Below, piece after piece: positions 46,964-58,344 of a stretch of 64,000 nt of DNA; the first letter of the stretch is position 1; each line of letters begins with the position of its first letter. A program made the position numbers and the translations under genes. The stretch comes from Jaltomata sinuosa (taxonomy: Eukaryota; Streptophyta; Magnoliopsida; Solanales; Solanaceae), in assembly GCA_003996215.1 (NCBI GenBank), contig QJPP01002932.1, positions 1-64,000 on the forward strand. Reading direction: 5' to 3'. The notes below the pieces were generated by a model. That model was not told the origin of the DNA. It saw only the letters and a program-made list of their open reading frames with translations, and did not search any database.

Positions 46964-46980
46964 ACTGCCCCTCCCTTTGG
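46964..46980 (-). other. Tat-like element polypurine tract
   Basis: - strand CCAAAGGGAGGGGCAGT directly before TGTTGACACCC. Confidence 0.8.
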
Positions 46981-48179
46981 GTAGGCTGAATGCAAGGAAC
47001 CCTGGGCAAAGGGAATTGACGTTCCCAATTTTATCCGACCACAAATTCATCTCTTGGAAGTGGTTGGTTTTAGCACGAATTTCAAAAAATTATGGCTGAA
47101 CTTCGGTATCGAGTTTCCTACATATCTCAGATTGAATGAGAATTCAGGTCACTTGTAGTTCAAGATCCTAGATTTTATGCACGATTTTTAAATAATTCCA
47201 AACTATTCTGATTTCAGAGTACGGAGAGATCGAAAAGCTGGGGAGTAGGAGGATTGAGGGGAGTTTGGAATGCAACCAAATTTTAAACATAGAGCTCGCC
47301 TACATATCCCAGGACTTGGGGAATTAGGTTGCTTGTAGTTCAACTCAATCAGTGGAAAAGGTAATCTTTTATGCCAAGATAACCTTTGGCTCAGGAGGAG
47401 TGACAATTAATTGAGTTATAGAAAAGAGGCTTGCAACCTCTCAACTATGAATGTGGGATCCTTCACACCCATAAATAAGAACTTACATGGACATAATTTT
47501 TAAAGCTCTAGGTGTATTGTAACCCAAATATGAAAGAGAAGGGATATGACTTCCAGTGTGAGTTTAGATAATACCCTAGATGCAAAACTGAAACTGAAAA
47601 TTTGAAAAAATATACCCACATGCCTTCTGATAACGGTGTGGTTCGAGGGTGGTGGAAGTCGTCCCTCAGCTCACGTTCAAAAAGTTTGATATTCCTCTTC
47701 ATACTATGTCCCAGTTTACTGCTAAGAAAAAATTCCATCTTGTGATGTATCCTTTTTAGCGTAATCCGCACCTGTGGTTTCTTTTTGAGAATTTCATCCT
47801 TCTCGGATGCTCTCGACAACATCTCAAAATAAAATTGTTAGTAGTAACGTAATTCCATTTGGGGAGGTAGTTTCTTTGCCATACCTCATCTTGGGATTAC
47901 GTTTGAATCCCATTCCGTGATGTCCTTTTGACGCATTTTGTACCTACATTCTGTTCGAGATTTTCATCCTCTCGAATGTTTTCGTTAATATTTGAAATAA
48001 TATTGTTAGTAGTAAAGTAGTTCTATAAGGAGAGATAGCTTTTGTACCTTATTTCTGAATATGTTGATTTCTGAAGAGGATGCCATCCTTTTATGTCCCT
48101 GTCTTAGGAAATAATGACTTCCATGACATGTAGACATGATAGCCTTTGTAGCCATTGGTGATGTAATAGTCCTCGTAAC

Positions 48180-48450
48180 CATTTGTAGCTACCTGGCAGT
48201 TTTGTACCTGGTGAACATTCCCGTTGTTGCAGCTTGAACACTTTGTACATTCCCATTGTTGCGGCTTAAAAGTGTTGAGATTTGTGCATTCTCGTTGCTG
48301 CGACTTGAACACTTTGTGTATTTCCATTATTATGACTTGAACACTTTTCACATTCCCGTTACTGCAGCTTAGAACTGCTAGATTTGCATATTCACATTGT
48401 TGCAACTTGAATACTTTGTGCATTCACATTGTTGCGGCTTAGAAGTATTG
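48180..48450. repeat. Tandem repeat block A1 (alternating ~32- and ~39-bp units)
   Basis: Units share cattcccgttgttgcgactt and alternate between gaacactttg- and aagtgttgagatttg-type linkers. About seven degenerate units. Confidence 0.85.
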
Positions 48451-48599
48451 ATAGTCCAACTATAACAAGGTGGATGGCATGATAATAGGCATCTCATAGA
48501 GACAGAGTTAGCCTAATGGTCACTTTTTAGGGTGGATGACCCAAAGTTTCATATTGGCGAATATAGAAATATACCAAGAGGGGTGGACGTATCCATATA

Positions 48600-48840
48600 A
48601 ATATGCCACTTATGGGGTGGAAGACCCAATAAAATTTCAAGTATAAACCCGTGAGTGGGCAAGAAAATATATAGACCGCTTATGGGGGATCGACCCAAAC
48701 ACATTTTCAAGTATAGGCCCGTGAGTGGGCAAGAAAATATATAGACTGCTTATGGGGGATTGATCCAAACACAATTTTAAGTATAGGCCCTTGAGTGGGC
48801 AAGAACATATTGAGACCGCTTATGGGAGGTCGACCCAATA
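48600..48840. repeat. 70-bp tandem repeat block B
   Basis: About 3.5 units with the core cttatgggggatcgaccc and ggcccgtgagtgggcaagaa. The units are closely similar, so this array is younger than its neighbours. Confidence 0.9.
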
Positions 48841-49084
48841 TTAAAGTGTGGCCCCCGTAGCCATTTGTACAAACTTTGTGATAATAGACATAGGAGACTT
48901 CACGACTATCAGACATGATCGCCTTCGCGGCATTCGAGCGCGATGATTCTTTGAATGTAGTGACTTTCCTGGATGTTGATATGATGGTCTTCATGACCAC
49001 TTGTATTAGTCTCTGATATGATAGTCTTCTCAGCTATTGGTGAAAATCTTTTACATATGACTTTGGGTAAGTCTTGCGCATCTT

Positions 49085-49690
49085 CTGTATTGACACGACT
49101 TATAGATATCCCTTGAATTGTCAAACCTCAGGTAATCTTGTACATCATCAACTTTGGATATAGGCAACTTATAGATGTCCCTTGAATTATAAGCTTTTGA
49201 GTAATCTTGTACATCATCTGACTTTGGATCAAGGTGGCTTATAGATGTCCTTCGAATTGTTAGTCTTTAGGTAATCTTGCACTTTTATCTGATCTTGGAC
49301 ATAATGCGACGTACAGATTCCTCTTGAATTGTTATACTTTGGGTAGTCTTGCACAATATCAATGTGGATATGTCGTGGCTTATAGATAACCCTTGGACTA
49401 TCGATTCTCAGTAGTCTTGCACTTTTATGCAATTTCAAATATTATTGTGACTTATTAATTACCCTTGAACTGCCAAATCTTGAGAGATCTTGCATACTAT
49501 CCTATTTCAGATATTGCTACATCTTACAGATAGCTCTTGGTCTGTCAAAATTTAGGCAATCTTACACACTATCCGATTTTAGAAATCGTTGTGGCGTACA
49601 GACAACCTTTGGCCTACCAACTTTTGGGAAATCTAGTTCATCATCCGATTTCGGATGACATCTCATAGACTTCCCTTGGACGGTATTTTT
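49085..49690. repeat. 70-bp tandem repeat block C
   Basis: About 8-9 degenerate units with the core cttatagatgtcccttgaatt and gtaatcttgcac-like sequence. The period matches block B, but the sequence differs. Confidence 0.85.
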
Positions 49691-49734
49691 TCTTTAACCG
49701 TGGTGGAAAACATCAGTTGATCCTGTGACTGCAT

Positions 49735-50150
49735 GTGCATTCTCGTCGCTATGACTTGAAAACTGGCTACAAGTGTAGTGCACATTCCTGTTGCTACGAC
49801 TTTGACACTTTATGCATTCCCATTATTGCGACTTAGAAGTGCTAGATTTGTGCATTCTCGTTACTGCGACATGAACACTTTGCACATTTCCTTTGTTGTG
49901 ATTTAGACACCTAGTGCATTCCCATTGTTGTGACTTAAAAGTGCCAAGATTTGCACATTCTCATTGTTGCAACTTGAACACTCTGCACATTCTGATTTTT
50001 GTGGCTTACAAGTATGGTGCGCATTCCTATTGCTGCGACTTTGAAACATTACGCATTCCTATTGTTGTGACTTAGAAGTGCCATAATTTGCACATTCCTG
50101 TTGCTGTGACTTGAACACTTTTCATATTCCCGTTATTGTGGCTTATAAGT
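49735..50150. repeat. Tandem repeat block A2, same family as A1
   Basis: About eleven units with the cattcccgttgctgcgactt core. It is separated from A1 by blocks B and C, so the array was either split or seeded twice. Confidence 0.85.
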
Positions 50151-52240
50151 GTTAGGATGATAAGATAAAGCCTATGAGGTAGTTTGCGGATGATGTTCCT
50201 TGTGACAAATATAAACATGTAAATTGCTCTTCGTGGTAATTGTCAAAAAATATCACCTTTAGCTTTTGTGTTGTCACGTTGATTCCTTTGCGTGTACCTG
50301 CACTTCAAGGCAAATGATTAGTAGACACAGTGTCTCTTTTACTAGCGACCACAGTTAAATTCAAATTTAAGAAAATCTTTAAAGAGAGCATTCATAATGT
50401 TAATCAAAATAACTTTGTTTGTAAGCTTCCTCTTCTTTTCGAGGTGGATAGATAAACAAGGGGTTATTTTGAATGTAAATGAATAGTTGAATTTGTATCT
50501 GGGTAAATACCGCATTTAGACATCGTGTGTTTGTTATGATCCCTGATTTGTTGGGGATTTGAGGATGTCGTCGATCTCTCCTTATCTAGTAGTTTTTGCA
50601 AACTACAAGAAAAATGTCGGTTATAGGAAACTCTACTTCTTCTAGTCCCTGCCCATTATTTTAGCTCTTTCATGCTGATCTTGATAATTTTGTATCATTG
50701 CATTGCTTTGAATATGCTGAATGATGAGGGATTTTTGTTGATCCCTGACTTTTTTTAGGATAACTTGCGTCCACAGAAAAATATTAGTTTTTTGGCAAAA
50801 CTGATCTATGTTGACTTCCTTCGATCTTCTGCTCTTGTTTTCTCATCCTCGGGTGCTTGTCATCTATAGATGCTTTCCTCAATTTCTCGGGTCATTGCGG
50901 ATGTAAGACAAATTTAATTTATAAAGGAGAAAATAATTTATAAGGACTTTTGGCTGTGTTTTAAAAAATAGCGATTTTGAAGAAATGGTTTCAAAAAATC
51001 TATTCCAATATTGTCATGTCATGTGCTAGACAATGAACGTCTTTCACTCGAGGCCTTAATATATCTGACATACTTTTGGCGAGCTCAAAAAAGGCTTCAT
51101 CGTCCTAGCTGGGAAGTTTGAAAATAGCCTTTCGAGAAATTTATCGTAGCTTGGGATTAGTCGGCCTTGGAATTCATTGAAGTTGGGGATTTTTGAATTA
51201 GACTCTGATCTCTTGGTGCTGGGGAATTCTTCAGTGTTTGTTTTCTAAACTCTCAGATGAAGCTTGGTAGAAATTTTGAGGTCCTCCTCAAAATTTCTAT
51301 CCCAGTTAAAGGTTTCATGACGAATCTCATCTCGTTGATTAGAGACTTGACACTCAGTGGAGATTATGAGATTCTCTCTCGAGATTCACTTTAGTTGCTC
51401 TTTGGCATAGTTTGCATTCTTAATTATTGGAGTATGATCTTCGCCTTTTGAATTTTTGAGATTCCTTTCTCAAAAATTCTGCCCCAGTTTCCATTTTCTG
51501 GGGTGATATGATCGAGCCGTTGTGGCACCTACGTATCCCGTTGAAGCAGGAATCAGGTCAAACATAGTTCACACACTTATAGTGGGAGAATATTGGAAAT
51601 TAATAAAGGGGAAGATAGATTTTTCTAAGGGGTTGACTGAAGCCGGCATAGGCCACCTACGTATCTCATTCTTGAGAATTCAGGTCAAATGTAGTTCGTA
51701 CAAAGAGGATAGGGGAAATATTGTTAAATTACTACAAATAATAGAAAATGTGATTACATGGAAAGAAACTAAAGGAAAAACCATTTTCAGGCATAACATC
51801 TCTTGATAGCTTCTGAGTCGATTGGTTTCATCCCCACCTTGGTCAACTGCCACCGACAACACCTTTGAATAGTACCTTGTGGATGACAAGACATCTTCGT
51901 CAACATGGTGTGAATTTTCCTTTGGGCTTCTCTTGATGCAGGGAAGGATCAACTATTCATTTCCTATACTTGAATTCCTTTTGTACTTTTGTTCGGAGGA
52001 CACCAGTTATGATATCTGTTGACTAGATTTCTCTTGATTCTCAAATTGTTCGAGGACCATAATTCCTTCATCATACTCTTCACATTCATCATCTACCTCA
52101 GTTTTTTCATTCAGCTCATGACATGGCATGATATTGACAGGTTTTGAATTATTTTACTAAAATTATACTTAAACAATGTTAGATAATAATATCATTTTAA
52201 ACATAAAAGGTAAATAAAAGCAGTTGATTTTTGAGGTAGG

Positions 52241-52670
52241 CGAGGCTTTCATTGAAATTGAAAATTTTCACAAACATTAGTTATGGCTTGTACTAGTACA
52301 AGTCTATGCCTTTTGGAAAGCAAAAATAGTAATGAGGGAAATAGAAAAATAAAGGGTGGGTCTCGGTCCTCATTCGGACCATCACCGATTTGCAAAAAAA
52401 ATAAATTTGCCCCTTCATCTACCACAATGAACGAGGAATTATGAGTGGATTGGAGGTCCAATTCTGCAACTGCTTCTCCAGGTTTAGCTTTCCTGATGCC
52501 TCAGGGAACTCCTTTAGGATATCATCACATTCTTTGAAGAGGTGTCCGATTCCATCCTCAAGACTGTTGCTTGTAGGCTTTACAAAAAGTGGCTGGTGAA
52601 GGTGACTTAGTGGTATTGATATATAATATTGATAGCGTCTTGTGTTATGAACTTGCTTTCCATCCACTCT
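52241..52670 (-). pseudogene. Unassigned sequence after the Tat-like gag
   Basis: Two overlapping frames (52667-52419 and 52461-52249) follow the gag stop. A stretch with HLFKECDDILKEFPEASGKLNLEKQLQ is hydrophilic and possibly the original gag C-terminus. I see no protease or RT motif. Confidence 0.35.
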
Positions 52671-52683
52671 TCATCAGTCTCTA

Positions 52684-54261
52684 TCATATTGATAGCATCT
52701 CCTCCATGGTTGGTGACATTTGATGATGTTGTCTGAAGTGATATAAGTCCTGAATCTTGTATTTCATATTGATACAATTTTCTGTAGCATGCCCAGCACT
52801 TCCAGCATGGTATGCGCAGTATTGATCGGCTTTAAAGAACTGAGAGTTGGTATTGCTATATCTCAGCAGAATGGGTTGAATCAATCCAGCTTCATTGAGT
52901 TTTTCAAAAAGTTGAGTCCGACTTTCAGCTAATGGTTTGAAGGTTTGAGGAGGTTTCTTTTCAAAGCTTGTAGATGGTGTTCGAAAATTTGGTTGGTAGT
53001 TTTGATAATTTCGTGGAGGTGTTTGGTAGTTTTGGGATGAGTTATTATAGTTCGAAGGTGGAGTTTGATAATTCTGGTAACTAGTTTGAGCATATAAAGC
53101 AGGGTAAGGACTTTGTTGAGCTGAGAGGTACGTCTCAGATGATGAAAGCTTCTGGGAACTAAACATGGATGGTTTTCTAGATCTTGTGCTCAAACCAAAA
53201 GATACAAAGGATACGTCTTCCTTTTTCTTTTTTGGATACTCTTGTTGTGTAGAGATCCGGGTGATTTTTCCACTCCTAAGGCCCTCTGCGACTGTTTCAC
53301 CGATTTTGACTAAATCAACGAACTTCGAATTGATTGCTGAAATCATATTGTCATAAACTTCTGATTCCTGGGCTCGCATAAATATGGCAATAATTTATTC
53401 CTCAGTCATAGGAGGTCGGAACCTTGCTTCTTCCTTTCTCCACCGTTGGGCGTAGTCACGAAAACACTCATCAGTTTTCTGCTTAATACGATCTAGCGAA
53501 TACCTATTCGGGACATCTCCATATTGTAAGCAAATCTTCTAGAAAAATCTTTGGCCAAGGAATTCCATCCAGACCATTTCTTCAACTCCTGTGAAGTAAA
53601 CCATTCTAGCGCTTCACCGCTTAGGCTTTGGCTAAAGAGCTCATTAATAGTTCTTTATTTTTACCTGCTCCTATCATTCGATTACAATAACTCCTAAAAT
53701 TGATCGTGGGATTTCTAGTGCCAATAAAAGTCTCAAACTTTGCAATTTTAAATCCTTCAGGCAATTTCAAATCTGGATAGATACAAGGATTATCATAGCT
53801 GAATCCCGTTTTGTCTGGTTAACTCCATGATTCTTTGATCTTGGCAATCTCTTCTTTCAATAACATCATATCCTTATCATGCTTATCCTCCACAGCCTTG
53901 AGTTCCCTCTTTTTTTTCTCATAATGGTCATGCTCGAGTTTCTCTGAAAAAGGTGGAGTAAGGTTCGTGTGGTATAGTTTGAGTACGTGATAAGTGTGGG
54001 ACATTTAAAGCAAGATTTTAATATGTGGAGGTAAAATTTGGTGGATTAGGAATATTTGAGTTATTTTGGTATGCTTGAGGGTTGTTCTGGACAGTGTAAG
54101 CATTTGGAGGAGTGTTTTCACAGTGAGAAGGAATTTTTTGATGATTGTAGGCGCTTGGATTGTCGCTTTGATTAACATACTGGTTGAGGAGAGGAGCAAT
54201 TTGATGTGAGGTGCTGGCAAGAAATGGATTTAGAGTGGTTAAGTTTGTGGTAGATGGTTTA
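52684..54261 (-). pseudogene. Tat-like gag
   Basis: From 54261 downward: a Pro/Asn/Gln-rich N-terminal part, a coiled-coil stretch rich in Lys/Glu (54004-53819), then a capsid-like region broken by stops and frameshifts (53800-53380) with a YAQRWRKEEARFRPPMTEE motif. Last comes a 231-codon frame (53379-52684) that opens FMRAQESEVYDNM, contains a Tyr/Asn/Pro/Gln-rich linker, and ends with a CX2H...HX4C finger (CAYHAGSAGHATENC, about 52780-52820). These motifs are familiar from Tat-type gag proteins. The N-terminus is cut by LTR D at 54262. Confidence 0.75.
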
Positions 54262-56066
54262 TGTAACACCCTAGAAATCGAACCGGCGTTCTAAGTTGAA
54301 ATTTCAAAAAAATCCTAAGTTTCCAGGAATCACGGGTCCAAACCACGGACCATTGTTTGAACCATGACTCATGGAATTGGACCGTGGTTTAGGTTCTGCA
54401 GGAACCAGTCTCTGGTATGAGACCACGAGTGCACTCTATGGCCCATAGTTTGTTCTACGGACCGTAAAGTAGACTCATGGAACTCAGGTTTGGGGTCTGT
54501 TCTTTCCCCAGGTACTACGACTCAGGTCTACGAATCGTAGTTCATTCTATGGCCTGTCATGTTGAGCTGTAGTTCCTCACCTGTAGCTTGAATGCTGAGT
54601 TTAGGACTATGACTTAGGTGTACGAACCGTACTCCATTCTACGGGTCTGTCCTGTTGACCCGTAGTTTGGCTTCTTCAGCATGTTCCTTTGGTTAGGATC
54701 TACGGATGGAAACAAGAGTCGTGGTTTGGCTTACGACTCATGAAATCCATCCGTGGTCCCTGAAAGTCAACTTTTTCCAGCTTTTTCATAATTATGTTCC
54801 AGGGGTATTTTTGTCATTAACCACCCTTTTAACTCCTAAATGGTGTCATTTTGACTATTTCTAGAAGGATTTCTACCCCATTAGGCCTAAGTCTTTCATT
54901 ATCCCTCATTCATCTACCAAATTGGGAAAATAACTCATTCAAGCTCCAAGTCTCAAGCTCCAAGTTCAGGTATCCTTTTCTTTTAAACTTCAAGTGGGTT
55001 ATCTTCAATCAAGGTATGTGGGTATTCAACAATAGGTTCCTTTCACCCTTGTTCCCAAAACTTCTAATTTCTATTTTTATTTCATGAACTTTCAAATTAG
55101 GGTTCTTACCCAATTTTTATGGGTTTTGCTATAAATTATCTTCTCATGATTTTATTATGAAATTCATATTAAATTGCGTGATTTTGCATGTATTTTTACA
55201 TGTGAACTCCTATTTTATTAATTGAAAGTTAATTATGGTAAATCCTGCATGCTAGAATTGATTTAAGTAAATTGTGTATTTGATAGCATGTTTTTCATGG
55301 ATTTTCAAACAAGTGCATGCCTAGTTCCTATGTTCTATAGAAATATATGTTATTATGAAATTGAACTAGAGTCATGCAAGTTTTCAAATTATGAATAATT
55401 ATGCAAGGCAAGACACCCGATGTGCCATCCATGCTCATGAATTATTTTCTAAACCAAGATTCGTGAGTAGTATGAAGATCCAGGTTACGAACATATTTAT
55501 GAACAAGCTTGACATCTAGATATGTCACATGTATGTGAGCCTTATGTTATATGTTTTGGGAGTAGTATTTAGTACCGAGCGATGAGGATTCTAGATAACC
55601 CATGTTCAAAACTGCATTGCCAACGTAGGTTGCCCTCCGTGGCTTATGAAAGGATCCTTATGACATGGTTCTTACCTTGGACGGTTAGGATAAACTTTTT
55701 CAGTATGGGTGCATGACACTGGACTCCATGTAGTTCAGTAGGGTTTATGTCAGTTAAAAGAAACTCCCACATGATTATTTTCAAGCTATGAAGTTATATG
55801 ATGCTTTACTTTGAATCTTGACTTTACTTCATGTTTTATGTCTTATATTTTGATAATTTCTTATGCTATATATTTTGTTATGAACAAGCTCATCTTAAGT
55901 ATGTTTTATGTATGTTTTTATCATAATCATGCATATCTCACATATTCGGTACATCCTATAGTACTGACGCATATTTTGCGCTGCATCCTCTTGATGATGC
56001 AGATTCAGGTTCCCTCCCTCAGGCACGTGGCTAGAGACCGCAAGCCATTTCCAATCAATGTTAGTG
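54262..56066 (+). repeat. LTR D: incomplete LTR of the element 3/5 family, + strand
   Basis: Begins TGTAACACCC, the LTR start of this family, and is homologous in reverse orientation to the element 5 LTR (56067-58092), including the gactcgtgg cluster (54325-54770) and the stem-loop (55981-56002). The last few hundred bases of an LTR are missing at 56066, where element 5 starts. It carries no coding region next to it, so it is either a solo LTR split by element 5 or a truncated copy. Confidence 0.85.
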
Positions 56067-58092
56067 TGTCACCCCCTGAGACTACCCCCTGAGGGTAACA
56101 CGGGACCTGGGACCACAAGTTCCCCAAGCTAACCCTTGGTCATATTACAACTCAGGCATAACAATCAAGCATAGCGGAAGCATTATACGAATTAGATAAC
56201 TCAATCTATAAGATAAAATCAAATGAACATGATTCGAAGAAGACCCAAATATCGTCTATGTCTGAAAAGCCTCTATACATGATATAAGAAGTTGCTAGGA
56301 CAAGACCCTAACTAACTAAAAGTATGAAAATAAGTAGTCTAAACAAACTAGAGTCATAACTATCCCTCGAACAATGAGGAATCGCCAACACTGACTGGAT
56401 ATCTGGCTTAGCCTAGCCACGAGCCTGATGGAAAACACCTGAATCTGCATCATCAAGAGGATGCAGTGCAAAATATATATCAGTACTATAGGAAGTACTG
56501 AGTATGTGAGACATGCATGATCATGATAAAAATATACTTAAAACATGCTTAAGGTGAAGCTTTTCATAAAGAAGTAACATAAGAGGATTATCAAGATAAA
56601 AGACATAAAAACATGAAGTATGGTTAAAATTCAAAGTATGATATCATATAACTTCATAGCTTGAAAATAATCATGTAGGAGTTTCTCATAACTCACATAA
56701 ACCATGCTGAGCTACATGGAGTGCAGTTTCATACACCAACACTGAAAAAGGTTGTCCTAACCAGCCAAAGTTAGAACCATGTTCATAAGGATCCTGTCAT
56801 AAATCACGGAGGGTAACCTACGGTGGCAACGTAGTTTTGGACTAGGATTATCTCGAACCCTCATTGCTCGGTGCTAAATACTACTCCCAAAACATATAAC
56901 ATAAGTCTCACATTTATATGACATATCTAGATGTCAAGCTTACTCATAAACATGTTCATACCCCGGATCTTCATTCTACTCCGGAATCTTGGTTTAGAAA
57001 ATGATTCATGAGCATTGATGGCACATGGGGTGTCTTGCATTGCATAATAATTCATAACTTGAAAACTTGCATGCCCTTAGTTCAATTTCATAATCACATA
57101 TACTTTCATAAAATATAGGAACTAGGCATGCATTTGCTTGAAATTCATGAAATCATGCTATCATTTTCCCTAATTTGCTTAAATCAATTCATGCATGTCG
57201 GATTTACCATAATTGACCTTCAACTCATGAAATAGGAACTCATATGTAAAAACCCATGAAAAATCATGCAATTTAATGAAATTTCATAATAAAATCATGA
57301 GAAGGTAATTTATAGCAAAACCGATAAGAATTGGGTAAGAACACTAATTTGAAAGTTCATGAAATCACAAATTGAAATTTGGAGTTTTGGACACAAGGGT
57401 GGAAGAAACCCATTGTTAAATACCCACATACCTTGATTGGAGTCAACCCACTAGAAATTGAAAAGATTAGAAGACTTGGACTTGGAGCTTGAGACCTTGA
57501 GCTTGATAGAGTTCTTTTCCTTTTTGGGAGATGAATGAAGTAATGAGAAGGGACTTAGGCTAATAAGGGTGAAAACCCTTCTAGAAATAGTCAAAACAAT
57601 ATTATTTAGGAGTTAAAAGGGTGTGTAATGACTAAAAGACCCCTGGGACTTAATTAAGAAAAAGCTATTTTAAAACTCGACTTCAGGTTTCACGGGTCCT
57701 TTCCATGGACCGTATAACTAACCACGGCTCGTGTACTTGAGTCGTGGTTCCTGAGCCAAAGTTTTAGGCTATGGATCAGGTCCTACGGTTTAACAGGATG
57801 ACTCGTGGAAACTTTCATGAGTCGTAGGACCAACTCGTGGTTCCTGGAAAATAGAATGCCCTCAGTATGAGTTCCACGGGTGATTTCCATGACCCGTGAA
57901 ACTAATCATAACCCGTAGACTCCACTCATAGTTCTCAGACCAGAGGTGGGAGCTGCAAAGCTAGTTTCATGAGTCATTTCCATGAGTCGTGATTCCTTTC
58001 ACGAATCACAGACTTGACTCGTGATTCCTGGTAGTTTCAGAATTTTTAGAATTTCTAACTTAAAAAGCTGAATCGAATTCCGAGGTGTTACA
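56067..58092 (-). repeat. Element 5 3' LTR
   Basis: 2026 bp; matches 63108-64000 over the available part. It contains the stem-loop at 56445-56466 and the gactcgtgg cluster at 57680-58030. No gene. Confidence 0.92.
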
Positions 58093-58107
58093 ATATCTCC
58101 CCCTTGG
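58093..58107 (-). other. Element 5 polypurine tract
   Basis: - strand CCAAGGGGGAGATAT directly before TGTAACACC. Confidence 0.92.
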
Positions 58108-58344
58108 GATCATTCACCCTCGAATGAAAACTAAGCAAGGGAAACTAAAGAGAAAACAACCCAACCAACAACAAAACATGGAAATCAAGGAATAAACATG
58201 AAAATTGAGCTTTTCAACTTAAAACGTGGTTAAATCAACTTCGAAAATATGAATGCATGCTAGGATCATTAGAGTAAATGATGGAATAGGATCGGAGGAA
58301 CTTACTAAGGAATAAACTATTACCTCAAGATGAAAGGGAATCAG

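Larger units (their letters stand above)
46981..52240 (-). other. Tat-like element 3' region without genes, repeat-rich
   Basis: No pol motif on either strand. It contains four tandem-repeat blocks (listed separately) and four dispersed copies of a ~50-bp motif built on cctacgtatctc and aggtcaaatgtagttc, two near each end. Long 3' untranslated regions with tandem repeats are established for Tat/Ogre elements. The short reading frames here are repeat products or lack any recognisable content. Confidence 0.65.
42541..54261 (-). mobile_element. Tat-like Ty3/gypsy element with gag only, truncated, containing the EPRV
   Basis: On the - strand: a gag-like pseudogene (54261-52684), a 5.7-kb region without pol, a polypurine tract at 46964-46980, and an LTR starting TGTTGACACCC at 46963. 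The LTR is interrupted by the pararetrovirus fragment and ends ...ACACA at 42541. The 5' LTR is not seen, because LTR D and element 5 lie in the way. Assignment to the Tat/Ogre group rests on the gag motifs and the tandem-repeat-rich 3' region, both known for that group. Confidence 0.7.

Noticed and set aside
48180..50150. Regular short repeats resembling a CRISPR array
   Set aside because: Repeats are degenerate, have no constant repeat plus unique spacer pattern, and lie in a plant retrotransposon 3' region.
54018..54269. Met at 54269 as the gag start of the Tat-like element
   Set aside because: That ATG lies in LTR D sequence; the real gag N-terminus is interrupted at 54261/54262.
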